A DNA stretch of 64,000 nt from Endomychus coccineus (Eukaryota; Arthropoda; Insecta; Coleoptera; Endomychidae), in NCBI GenBank assembly GCA_958510875.1, contig OY294072.1, forward strand, positions 3,534,001 through 3,598,000. The letters run 5' to 3'. A model generated the notes under the pieces. The model made no database searches. It was not told the origin of the DNA and saw only the letters and a program-made list of their open reading frames with translations. Each line of letters starts with the position of its first letter. Positions within the stretch are counted from its first letter, which is position 1. This document shows positions 9,007 through 18,216 of the stretch, one piece after another. The translations under genes were made by a program, and so were the position numbers.

Positions 9007-10049
9007 ATGGACGTGGGTGTGAGTAACATGCTAAAAGAAAAACAAAAATTGAAAAAAAAAATTTGGGAGTTAGCAAACGTTGTGAGGAAAAAATATATGG
9101 CTGTGAAATTGGGTTAAGCTGAAAATGATGAGATTCTAGATAATATGTTCAAGAATGTATCTAAACCTCTGGAGGAAATTGCGAAGAATGCTGAAATAAT
9201 CAAACAAAATTCGTTGGTTAAACCTGAAAATATTGTATCTACAGCAACAACAATGGAGAACATACCAATCCCAAATATTGTAACTGAAGGGGAAGAGTTC
9301 GTATATAACCCTCAAGATACTGAAGAGGATGTGTTCACCCCCAAACCCACTATCGATCAGCTTCGTGAAGAATTCAGAAAACATAAGAAAGATAACGCAG
9401 AGGCTACAGAGGAGTTTCTGCAACAATACCCCACATTAGCACGTTATTACTTGGAAGGATTCCTATTGGATGATGATGTCAAGAAATACGATGATAGAAT
9501 GGGCTTGCAATATAATTCAACTTTAGACAATTGTTCATGGGTAATCGACCTATAGAACTTGATAGTGAGAGTAATATAATTATCAAGGGTACTCCGTTCA
9601 AGGGTACCACAGGACTGTATAATTTGATATTTTACAGAGATGTTCTACCGGATACTTACACTGCGGAAGATAGGAAAAATTACAGTCAAATGATGGAAAT
9701 GACTAGTGCTCATAGACGTAATAACGATCCAGCTGATCGAATAAGAAACATTGTAAAATACAAAAATGTACTGAAACCTTTGATTAATTCCATGAAAAGA
9801 CCAAGGTCCAAAACATACACTGGAAATGCATATATCAAAAATTATATGCTTGAATATATCGAGAAACCTATCGAATATGTTCATTGGGATGACGTTAACG
9901 AAATTGTGGATAGACTGGCACTTCTTGTTGCATCCTCGCACGCTGGTAACAATAACCATCACAACGAGATAGTCTCTATAATAGAAGAATTGATGGAGGC
10001 TGGAGTGATTGAACAAAAACCGGTTGTAAGACAAATTCATCAGTTATGA
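9007..10049 (+). pseudogene. DUF8207-like Polinton protein (broken)
   Basis: Homologue of the intact 366-residue protein at 62308. It starts MDVGVSNMLKEKQ, has an in-frame TAA at 9115 where the intact copy has Lys, and a 1-nt deletion near 9530 that ends one frame at 9555. The reading continues in another frame to 10049. The region GLYNLIFYRDVLPDTYT and the C-terminal VHWDDVNEIVDRL...GNNNHHNEIVSIIEEL are typical of a family recurrent in arthropod Polinton-like elements that I recall as DUF8207. Role unknown. The stop overlaps the next ATG (ATGA-type junction), suggesting coupled genes. Confidence 0.78.
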
Positions 10050-10705
10050 AGATGGTTTCAATGGATAAGTTTGGCAGAGCCTCCTCTTCCATGTGGATAT
10101 ATGATACGAATATATTTAATAATAATTTCAAACAAGTTCACGGACAAGGATTATTCCTAACGAGCGATGAAAGTTATGATATGGAAAATCGTAGATTGTG
10201 CAACGTAAAATCACCGAATGATGATGGAGATGTTGCAAACAAAGTATGTGTTGATGAATTAACACACAAACTGAATCTGAAAACGGAAACCAGTCTTAAA
10301 GATACCTTCAATGTTAGGGTTGATAATTTGATCAAAGATAACAACAAAGATCTGGATGAACATAAATTAACGAATGAGAAGGTCATACTCAACATCGATA
10401 AACATCTGATGGACATTCAGAATAAATATAATGGAATGGGAATCTATATAAAATCTGAGTATAAAACAATCAGTGATAGTGTGAGGGAAAACAGAAATGA
10501 ATTGAAAGGTCAATATCACATTTAACAGTGTGAACATGCGTCTAAATGACATTACTAGTAAAGTGGAGGCGTTAGAACGACGGATGACATCTGTGGAACC
10601 TTCTAAGAGGAGACCCTCATCATCCACAACAACAAAGCAGGGCTCTGTGAAATGTATAACTCCAAATCCTGTGAATGTACCCAAAAAATTAATTCTACAC
10701 TAGAT
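10046..10705 (+). pseudogene. Coiled-coil Polinton protein (broken)
   Basis: Begins MKMVSMDKFGRASSSMW and is open to 10525. It then breaks through a 2-nt deletion near 10507 compared with the right-hand copy, and homology continues to about 10705. The middle is rich in charged heptad-like sequence (KLNLKTETSLKDTF, SVRENRNELK) consistent with a trimeric or parallel coiled coil, like a fibre or scaffold protein. A short N-terminal VHGQGLFLTSDESYDM patch and a basic Ser/Thr tail flank it. Attachment-fibre function is a guess from composition and position only. Confidence 0.65.
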
Positions 10706-10720
10706 TTCCGCATTGATAAG

Positions 10721-11642
10721 ATGAGTAGAGAACAAGTCGTGCATGAGCTTCATAAGCCGAGTAGGAAGAATTTCAAACGACGCAGAACAATCATAAAAGG
10801 TTTGGATGATTTGTGGCAAACGGATCTGGCTGAAATGGGTAATTACGCTCGTGAAAATAGTGGATTCAAATACATTTTGGTTATGATCGATTGCTTCTCG
10901 AAATTTCTATGGACTCGTCCGCTGAAAACGAAATCTGCCGAAGAGGTCCGGAAAGCGGTCAGTTCTATATTGTTAGGAGGACATCGTAAGCCTAGGAACC
11001 TGCAAAGCGATCAGGGAAAAGAATTCTTCAATAAACACTTTAACGATCTAATGAAGAAACATAATATCAATCATTATAATACGTATAGTGTTAAAAAAGC
11101 AGCCATTGCTGAACGTGTCATTCGAACGTTGAAGGAAACGCTCTACAAACATTCCAGTCTTAGCGGGTAATACAATTGGCTTGATATACTTGAAGAAACC
11201 ACAAAAAATTTAATAAACGTAATCATAGTACTATAAATATGGCTCCAATAGAACTGACGAAACAGATTGAGAGCGAGATATTGGAGCTATCCTACTCACA
11301 CATCAAGTTATCTCTGCCTCACAAATACAACGTTGGAGATATGAAGCGAATAAGTGAGGCTAAACATATATTTGAAAAAGGATATACGCCCAATTGGTCA
11401 ACAGAATTGTTTAAAATTATAAGAGTTCACATAACAGCTCCTGTTACATATATTTTGCAAGATATGTTGGGAAAACGATAAGTGGAGGATTCTACGACGA
11501 GGAATTACAGGAAATAAAACAACCCGATGTGTATTTAGTTGAAAAAATATTACGAAAGAGGAGGGGTCAACAATATGTGAAATGATTGGGTCTAGATAAT
11601 AAGCACAACAGTTGGATCGATAATTTGGATCTTGTTCAATGA
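10721..11642 (+). pseudogene. Polinton integrase with C-terminal chromodomain (broken)
   Basis: The likely start is ATG 10721 (MSREQVVHELHKPSRKNF); an upstream ATG at 10652 overlaps the previous gene. It has the retroviral-type rve core: DLWQTDL (first Asp), LQSDQGKEF (second Asp) and AIAERV (Glu). A TAA at 11168 interrupts it and frames shift near 11205 and 11475. The last part keeps chromodomain hallmarks (VYLVEKIL, QQYVK, SWIDNLDL; 11528-11640) with an internal TGA at the usual Trp. This enzyme would insert linear element DNA with a 6-bp duplication, as seen at this locus. At least four lesions; inactive. Confidence 0.88.
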
Positions 11643-11920
11643 ACCCATCATTGACCATTTGAAAATTATTAGGAACAACAAAAAGCTGGAATATTATTGA
11701 CTCGAGGGTATGGATATTATAATAGAACAAAATTCCGTGACTATGAGGGTGAATCAAGAGTGAGAATTATAATATTTGAAACATATATTGTTAAGATTAT
11801 ACTTAAGTCTTTTGTATTGAGAAAATTTTGAAACTAATAAAAAATATTATTTTGAGATCTTTGGACTTTCTCCCTCCCCTCATTAAATAACGGTGCAATC
11901 ATGAATTCTCATCAGTCTGT
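11643..11920. other. Intergenic, AT-rich
   Basis: No supported gene. It includes a CT-rich block (TTTCTCCCTCCCCTC) 45 bp before the PLA2 ATG that may be part of that gene's promoter. Confidence 0.4.
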
Positions 11921-12660
11921 ATGGAAGCGTACGTAGGGGAAGGTGTTCTCAATACGCTTATAGACAAGCTCCCGTTTGAACTTCATATTCCTGGTTATCA
12001 ATTCTGTGGTCCCGGTACAAAATTAGAAGAACGGTTAAGAAGAGGAGATTCAGGTATCAATCCACTCGATAAAGCTTGCCGCGAACACGATATTCCATAT
12101 CTGCGGAACGCTAGTTTGGAAAGACGTCACGAGGCGGATAAATATTAGAGAACGCAGCTTGGACACGTGTCAAATCTGAAGGAACAAAATTTGCAGAGAG
12201 GATCTTGGGGATGGGTATGAGAAAGAAGGTTGGGTTCGGAAGTGCAATTGTCGATGGGGTGAGAAAAGTTATGAAGAATAAGTTTGACTCATCCAATCTG
12301 AAGAAAACATCCCAAACAGCGTTGAAAGTTGCACGAAAACAATTCAAGAAAGCAGGTGGTCGGAAAAATGTTCGGTTACCAAGAGTAATTCCTATTCCAA
12401 AGACTGGAGGATTTCTACCATTTTTGATACCTCTGTTTGCCGGCTTATCAGCAGCTGGAGCATTGGCGGGAGGTGGTGCAGGCATCGCTAAGGCCGTCAA
12501 CGACAGCAAAACAGCTCGGAAAACCTTGGAGGAAACGGAAAGACATAATAAAACAATGGAAGCTATAGCTTTGGGAAAACAAGGATCTGGTCTATATTTG
12601 AAAAAGTATCGCAAAGGTCTTGGTCTATATTTAGATAAACATCCAAAAAACTGTCAGTAA
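11921..12660 (+). pseudogene. PLA2-domain minor virion protein, one frameshift
   Basis: N-terminal 75 codons form a parvovirus-type phospholipase A2 domain: Ca-binding loop GYQFCGPGTK (residues 25-34) and the His-Asp catalytic motif DKACREHDIPY (residues 50-60). The frame ends at a TAG (12146). The continuation lies in another frame and is open to 12660: a basic region, a Gly/Ala hydrophobic stretch (FLIPLFAGLSAAGALAGG, likely membrane-active) and a C-terminal GSGLYLKKYRKGLGLYL repeat. Together they resemble adintovirus/Polinton minor capsid proteins that carry PLA2 for endosome escape. A single frameshift breaks this copy; I do not restore it. Confidence 0.8.
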
Positions 12661-13030
12661 ACCTACCCAGGAGACCTCTGACCAATCTCGATCTACGAAA
12701 ACTAGCAAAAGCTCTGAAAATTCCCCATTTTAGAGGAGTATTTATGCGTGATGAAATGCCATCCTATGGACCATGGAAAAACGAGCGTGGAATAGTAAGT
12801 TTAGATAGCTCAGACAATGGAGGCACTCACTGGATTGGGTTTAATAAAGTCGGTGATACAGTTTTATATTATGATAGTTTTGGCAATTTACGCTTTCTCG
12901 CGAACTAGTGGATTATTTCGAAAAGTGTAAGATATTATTCAATCACGACAATTTTCAACAATATAACACTTATAATTGTGGCCAGTTATGTTTGGAATTC
13001 CTCTCTAACTCTTCAGTTGTGGTCGACTAA
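12651..13030 (+). pseudogene. Adenain-type cysteine protease (broken)
   Basis: The frame has no ATG at its natural start; it is open from CTG 12651, and the first in-frame ATG is 12744. Visible: RRPLTNLDLRKLAKALKIP, then the His motif GGTHWIGFN, then VLYYDSFG, and after a frameshift near 12890 the Cys motif YNCGQLCLEFL near the end. This H...D/E...CG order is the adenovirus-type maturation protease used by Polintons to process capsid proteins. Position just before the capsid genes fits. The lost start and the frameshift make it a pseudogene. Confidence 0.85.
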
Positions 13031-13081
13031 CCCTGCATTTATTAGTATATAAATAGATTGTTAGTAAATCTTTCATCAACC

Positions 13082-13825
13082 ATGTCTCAGACGTTCACTA
13101 TCATGGGTAAGAGCTCCCGTTTATCTGTAGATTTTCACCCACCTATAGAACTAGATCCTCATTCATATTATTCTATCGCACTTGTTGGCTTGCATACGTA
13201 CAATAGCATTCCGAACATTGAAGAAGGTTTTAATAAATTTTATTATAAAAATGTGAAGGGTGAGGAAGAAGTAGTAACAATACCCACGGGGTCCTACGAG
13301 TTGACAGACATCGAGGATTTCATACAAAGTGCAGTTTGTGGGATAGGAGTGGAGCAAGAAGAACGTGACCGGAAATTATCAATAAAATCTAACAACAACA
13401 CTATACACACAGAGCTGAAGAGTGATTTTGAAGTGAATTTTATTCCTAAAGATAGTATAAGCGAACTGTTGGGATTCAGCAAAAAGAAATTGGCATCTCG
13501 TGAACTACACGTATCTGATCGACCTATAAACATAATCAAAGTTCAAACTATTAGAGTAAAGTGTAACTTAACCGCAGGAGCATATTATAACAATAAGTTA
13601 GCTCATACGATATATGAGTTTTCACCTCTTGTACCGCCGGAGTTTTCCATTGATATAGAGCCGAAGAATCTTATTTATCTACCGATCATCAACAAGACGT
13701 CCTTTGATAACATCACACTGAATATTTTGGATCAGAATTGGAAACGGGTAAATTTTCGTGGAGAAGAAATTATTATACGCTTGGAGTTGAAAAAGACCAC
13801 AAGAGATTATGGCTCACAACAATAA
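13082..13825 (+). CDS. Polinton minor capsid (penton-like) protein
   Basis: Intact 247-residue protein, start MSQTFTIMGKSSRLSV. The block PPIELDPHSYYSIALVGL and the following N-S-I-P-N segment are typical of the single-jelly-roll minor capsid protein of insect Polintons, which forms the pentameric vertices. It stands directly before the major capsid gene, as in other Polintons. The ATG at 13082 was chosen because 24 upstream bases in the same frame have no ATG and the conserved domain starts here. A truncated remnant of the same gene lies at 54080-54208. Confidence 0.88.
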   Translation: MSQTFTIMGKSSRLSVDFHPPIELDPHSYYSIALVGLHTYNSIPNIEEGFNKFYYKNVKGEEEVVTIPTGSYELTDIEDFIQSAVCGIGVEQEERDRKLSIKSNNNTIHTELKSDFEVNFIPKDSISELLGFSKKKLASRELHVSDRPINIIKVQTIRVKCNLTAGAYYNNKLAHTIYEFSPLVPPEFSIDIEPKNLIYLPIINKTSFDNITLNILDQNWKRVNFRGEEIIIRLELKKTTRDYGSQQ

Positions 13826-13857
13826 ATAATAGTCCAATACTCACCAACATTCATTAT

Positions 13858-14091
13858 ATGAAAAGAATTCATCTGAGAAAGTTGTTGTTGTAGTAGACGC
13901 CTCTTGAGAACATGGGTTTGGATTTCAGCAATAAAAGACATCTCCGTAGTGGTCATCAGTCATTATCTACAACGAGTTCAAGGGAGAAGGTTGCTTCTGC
14001 ATCACTATCATTTGAAAATATACATTTTTTGAAGTTCCTTGGTTACAATGTCGGAAAAACTGCAAATATTCAACGAGCCAAACTTCAATGA
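13858..14091 (+). pseudogene. Small ORF between capsid genes, overlapping major capsid start
   Basis: Frame starting MKRIHLRKLLL meets two adjacent TAG codons (13891-13896), then an internal ATG (13912) opens 59 codons (MGLDFSNKRHLRSGHQSL...) that overlap the first 44 nt of the major capsid gene in a different frame. The inverted copy at 53892-54075 preserves the same frame with sense codons in place of both stops and similar residues (LRRLLQPTPLEDMGLNFSN). Basic and Ser-rich. No family recognised; a real small gene is plausible. Confidence 0.45.
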
Positions 14092-15205
14092 AGACATCAT
14101 CCGAGAAGAAACTCATACCTACTATCCCCACACAACATCTTTTGGCAACAGCGACAAAATTGAGATATTAATCAATCAACAAGATGTATTGGTAGATTTG
14201 GCCTCGTCTGCTTTATTCAACGAGGCAGAATTCCAGCCAGAAGCAAGTGGTGATGGTGAATGTAAACTAACGAATAATTTCGGAGCGTTTCTCTTCGAAT
14301 ATATCAGTTATGAATTGAGTGGAAAAGAGATAGACAAAGTACGTGATCCTGGTATTGTCAGCACCAACAGAGCTCATCTAACATATGCAAAACATGAATC
14401 TATACCTCTAGATATTTCTGGATGGTCATATAAGGATGCACTGAGTTCAGTCTACAATAATAAAATCAATTTATGGATACCGTTGAATTTTCCACTAGGC
14501 CTATTCATTGACTATAACAAAGTTTTGAGTGGTAAACATAAGCTGCGCTTGATAAGGTCTCGAACCGATAACGATTGCTATACTAATAGCACAGGCACGA
14601 AAACGGCTAAAATGAATGTGAAGACGATAGCATTAAAAGTGCGACATGTGTTTCCAAGTGATCAAGTTAAATTTCAAATGTTGTGGAATTTGAGTGCTGA
14701 GAAGCCTATTTTGATTCCATGCCATAGTTGGGATCTGCATGAAAATCCGTTGATGAAGGAGAGCACTCGCGACATTTGGGCTGTTAAAACATCAATGAAT
14801 TTGGAACGTCCCAGATATGTGATTCTAGCTTCCCAAACTGATCGAAAAAATAATCCTGTTAAGCACAGTGCATATTTCGATATTATAAACTTGCTAAATG
14901 TAAAATTATACTTGAATTCAGAGTGTTATCCATATGAAGCAATGAAATTGAATTTCACCGACCAGCAATACGTGGAAGCATACCAGATGTACTTTGATTT
15001 CCAGAAATCATTTTCAAATAAAATAATAAGCGAGCCGATGTTAGATTATATAGCATTCAAGAATAGAGCAATTTTTGTGATTGATTGTTCAAAACAAAAC
15101 GATGCTATAAAGTCATCAACAGTTGACGTCAAACTAGAGATGGAAAGTTTCCTGAATTTCCCCAAAAACACCCGGGCCTATTGCATCATCATTAACGACC
15201 TATAA
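14048..15205 (+). CDS. Polinton major capsid (hexon-like, double jelly-roll) protein
   Basis: 385 codons from ATG 14048 (MSEKLQIFNEPNFNED). Matches the Polinton/adintovirus major capsid: N-terminal DKIEILINQQDVLVDLASS, then FLFEYISYELSG and GWSYKDALSSVYNNKINLWIP regions, and the C-terminal RAYCIIIND. The protein would form trimeric pseudo-hexamers of the icosahedral shell. The stop at 15203 probably arose from a 1-nt loss: the inverted copy at 52694 continues about 15 residues further in the homologous frame, and the matching codons are visible here out of frame to about 15249. So this copy is likely C-terminally clipped. Confidence 0.9.
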   Translation: MSEKLQIFNEPNFNEDIIREETHTYYPHTTSFGNSDKIEILINQQDVLVDLASSALFNEAEFQPEASGDGECKLTNNFGAFLFEYISYELSGKEIDKVRDPGIVSTNRAHLTYAKHESIPLDISGWSYKDALSSVYNNKINLWIPLNFPLGLFIDYNKVLSGKHKLRLIRSRTDNDCYTNSTGTKTAKMNVKTIALKVRHVFPSDQVKFQMLWNLSAEKPILIPCHSWDLHENPLMKESTRDIWAVKTSMNLERPRYVILASQTDRKNNPVKHSAYFDIINLLNVKLYLNSECYPYEAMKLNFTDQQYVEAYQMYFDFQKSFSNKIISEPMLDYIAFKNRAIFVIDCSKQNDAIKSSTVDVKLEMESFLNFPKNTRAYCIIINDL

Positions 15206-15841
15206 TGGAGTATTCTCCGATTACAGGATCAGTTCAGAATTTGGTGTGAAGAACCAGGTGATGAATCATAATGTTATTATTTCAGTTCTAAATGATGTAC
15301 TATCAAAAATTGTTTTTCCAAATGAATGTAATTATTATTATATTTGATGTTTTATTTCTCAAACGGTAGGTAGTGATGTAAACATCCGACGATCATAGTT
15401 TGTAAACTATGCAAGCCGGTTGCTGGAAATGAAACAAATTGATTAGTGATATCAACATCGAGTCATTGATAGAACGCATTATCAATCACAAAAATAAAGC
15501 TTATGAGCTAGCAAAAGATAATGTCAATATATTGTTGTAAAAATATTAAGTTCTTCTTCTATTATTTCAAAAATAAGATCTTCAATTCAATAAAACACTA
15601 CTTACTCATCGAAATCATTATCTATTAATACGTTTCTTTTACATTTCCAAAAAGATTTTGAGTAGTAAAACTGATAAGATGCCAACACTACATTTCATGA
15701 ATTCCATTTTCTTTCTGTGATATCGCTCCAGTTCAAATTAATCGGTGCTGTTGGTTGTGCTCCTCCTCCAGTTTGAAAGTTATTAGTTCCACCCTCAGTA
15801 CCATGATCGTCACCTTGAGGAGAAGGGAGAATCCCAAGATT
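15206..15841. other. Region between major capsid and metalloproteinase genes
   Basis: No intact gene. It holds (i) the out-of-frame capsid tail to about 15249; (ii) a palindrome CATAGTTTGTAAACTATG (15394-15411) in the same context as the TGACGTCA modules elsewhere; (iii) at 15545-15840 a diverged copy of the inner end of the TIR gene, minus strand, whose Gly-rich tail reads FQTGGGAQPTAP where the TIR has WQTGGEQSTTS. So TIR-derived sequence lies on both sides of the metalloproteinase gene. Confidence 0.6.
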
Positions 15842-17471
15842 TTACGTCAGTTCGTTTTCTCCTGAAATCGATAGATCCCTCTTAATCGTTTTTGGAACTA
15901 TCGTTTCTTCTTCCACATATTCATCATCATCATCATCATCATCTTCAGCTGTCAGGGCTTCTATTGGGTTAGTTTGTCGTGATAGAATCTCTTTCAATAT
16001 TTCTTTCAACTGGGCAAATAAGCTCACATTTGGGCATTGTATACCGAAAATGTTGGGATTAAATTTTTCTACCTTCACCAAGGTGTGGAGGAATTCGTTA
16101 TAGTGATAAACCATATCTTTCTGGAAAAAATATAATATTCCATCGATGTACCGAAATACGGCCGTTGTCGATGAGGGGGCTGTATAAAAGAGCTTTATTA
16201 TCAGACCGTGATATTTAGGGGTGAACAACAAAGTATCGATTATTGTAAAAAACATAGGTGTGTCCTGTATATGAGCTCACCACACCCTGTATATGAACAT
16301 TAGGTATTTTCAACGTGTGTGAATAGGACTTTGGCCAACCGTTAACCAACTGTAAACTTGGAAATTCCATCATATACACCATTCTATCTATGAAGAATAC
16401 AATCTCTCCTGAGGGCCGTTGATAAATTGCCGATATTTTCTTGAAATTGCGTGGTAAAAATGATAACCAGTCCGTAATTAACATTGGTTGCTCCATGATT
16501 CTAGTTTCCAAATCCATTACCCAAACCCATCTTCCGTAGAAAGTATACAATCGTTGATTCACCACTAGGAATGTGTGTAGCCGTTTTATATTACATATAT
16601 CTGGAGGTGCAGGAGTACTAGTTGTTGAGGTAGTTGTTGAAGTACTAGTTGTTGAGGTAGTTGTTGAAGTACTAGTTGTTGAGGTAGTTGTTGAAGTAGT
16701 GGTAACAGGTATTACAACAGACCTGTTTGTTGGTTTTCCATACAAGCTCTGCAAAGCAAAAATATCATCTCTAATCAGAGTTATATTCGAAAAGTCTTTA
16801 TTCTCTTCGTAAAATGCATACATTATAGATTCATCATCGCCTGAATGACCTATCCCTATAGCATGTCCAATTTCATGCAATAGTACCAAAAATAAACTCG
16901 CTTCCCTACCCTGAGGTTTCGTTTTTGTTCTACACCATGTTTCATCTTGATCTAGATGTATTTCTACTGTTGATCCATCAGTTACAGGAAAATCCGAATG
17001 CGCGAGAATAATTCCAGGTCCGTCAAGCACCCCTAAGCACTTCTGGTTGTTCGATATTCTTTGATGAATACCCTTTTGAAACGATTCAAGTATATCGGCT
17101 GTGTCGCTCGTTGTATATTCAAAATTCAATCCGGAATATCTGCTCCATATTCCGAAAATTTCTGTAGTCATTTGAACCAATTGAGGGTGTGCATATCTAA
17201 AATGCCATGTCAATTTCTGCTCCAACCATTTTGAAGTTATTCTGTATTGGGAAGGATCATCACCTACTCCACATCTTTTTGTTTTCATCAATTTCAGAGT
17301 TTCATTATTTAGGGTGCCATCTATAGGTAAACAATGGAATTCTTGAAACACCTTGATCCCGCCCTCCGTATCACTCAAACCATTAGAATTTTCTTCGATA
17401 TAACCGTATTTCACTAAATATTCGTTCGCTTGAACAGCGAGGAAACATGAGAAAAATAATAATAATAACAT
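15842..17471 (-). pseudogene. Hemopexin-type matrix metalloproteinase carried by Polinton, one frameshift
   Basis: Reads from ATG 17471: signal peptide (MLLLLFFSCFLAVQA), peptidoglycan-binding-like prodomain (about 16-63), cysteine switch KRCGVGD (65-71, usual PRCGVPD), catalytic zinc motif HEIGHAIGIGH (199-209) with the Met-turn SIM, a Thr/Ser-rich hinge of imperfect repeats (about 250-290), then hemopexin blades. The first frame stops near 16215. The hemopexin domain continues in the overlapping frame to 15842, ending in a run of seven Asp and an acidic tail; a 1-nt change in a C run explains the break. Secreted MMPs cleave extracellular matrix, and baculoviruses and entomopoxviruses also carry them. 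Transcribed opposite to the capsid genes. A second copy is at 50702. Confidence 0.9.
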
Positions 17472-17714
17472 GTTGACCTGTCAACAACTTTACACTTAAT
17501 GAGTGCGAAGATATGAAAACCTTGTGTAATATCAGAGAATGTCGCCGGTGACGTCACCATCGTTCGTAAACTATGGTCGCCGGATTGAATCAGTTACTGA
17601 CAACGGTTTTGAAGCAGTGACGTCATCATCGTTCGTAAACTATGATCGCCGGATCTTCAATTCAATAAAAGATAAAACGCTAAGATTGAAACACTGCATA
17701 GCATAAATTTCATT
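17472..17714 (-). promoter_or_regulatory. Metalloproteinase upstream region with paired CRE palindromes
   Basis: Two direct repeats of about 70 bp, each with TGACGTCA (17549-17556, 17619-17626) followed by CATCGTTCGTAAACTATG and a CGCCGGAT-type word. TGACGTCA is the full CREB/ATF palindrome. The same pair with 68-70 bp spacing precedes the other metalloproteinase copy (50550, 50619), occurs at 56531/56599, and is repeated at 20377/20447 by the tandem duplication. A promoter role is inferred from conservation and position. Confidence 0.6.
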
Positions 17715-18187
17715 TTATTTCTGTGGTGTTGCTCTAGTTTGATAATTAATCGATGTAGTTGGTTGTTCTCCTCCAGTTTGCTAATTATTAGTTTCACCCT
17801 CACTACCATCATGGAATAATAACTTGAGTTTATAGTTAAACATAGACATCGTTTTAGGAATATCGTATGTAAAAACCTCTTGTTGGTTCTCATTAATCAT
17901 TAGGTGATTCATCGGTTGCCATTCCGTTCGGTTACATTCATTTTTGAGATCCATGCTGGGACATATATAAATATGTTTCACTCGGTGTGGAGCGTTTGTA
18001 TATAAGATTCCGTTTAAAATTGAGGTTAGGATTATAAAATATGCTTTCAATATAGCCATCTCCAACAGTTAAATTACCCAGTTGTCTTATAACTATATTT
18101 TTATCTTCATAAAATTCTATGTCTACTCAGTGCTTTCACTCTTTCACCAAATTCATACAGTTTACGTGCGTATTCAGCTGAAGACAT
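17715..18187 (-). pseudogene. Second TIR gene, right copy (broken)
   Basis: Counterpart of the gene at 7096. It begins MSSAEYARKLYEFGERVK and has a 2-nt deletion in the codons after KALS. The part in the other frame (NECNRTEWQPMNHLM...) meets a TAA at 17792, then continues with TGGEQPTTS before a final stop. Unknown function. Confidence 0.6.
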
Positions 18188-18216
18188 ATCGATACTGTGA
18201 CATATCGATAATGATA

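Noticed and set aside
12111..12614. Minus-strand ORF opposite the PLA2/minor protein
   Set aside because: Shadow of the Gly/Ala-rich and basic coding region; no start context or homologue.
16573..16812. Val-rich plus-strand ORF
   Set aside because: Antisense shadow of the Thr/Ser-rich hinge repeats of the metalloproteinase.
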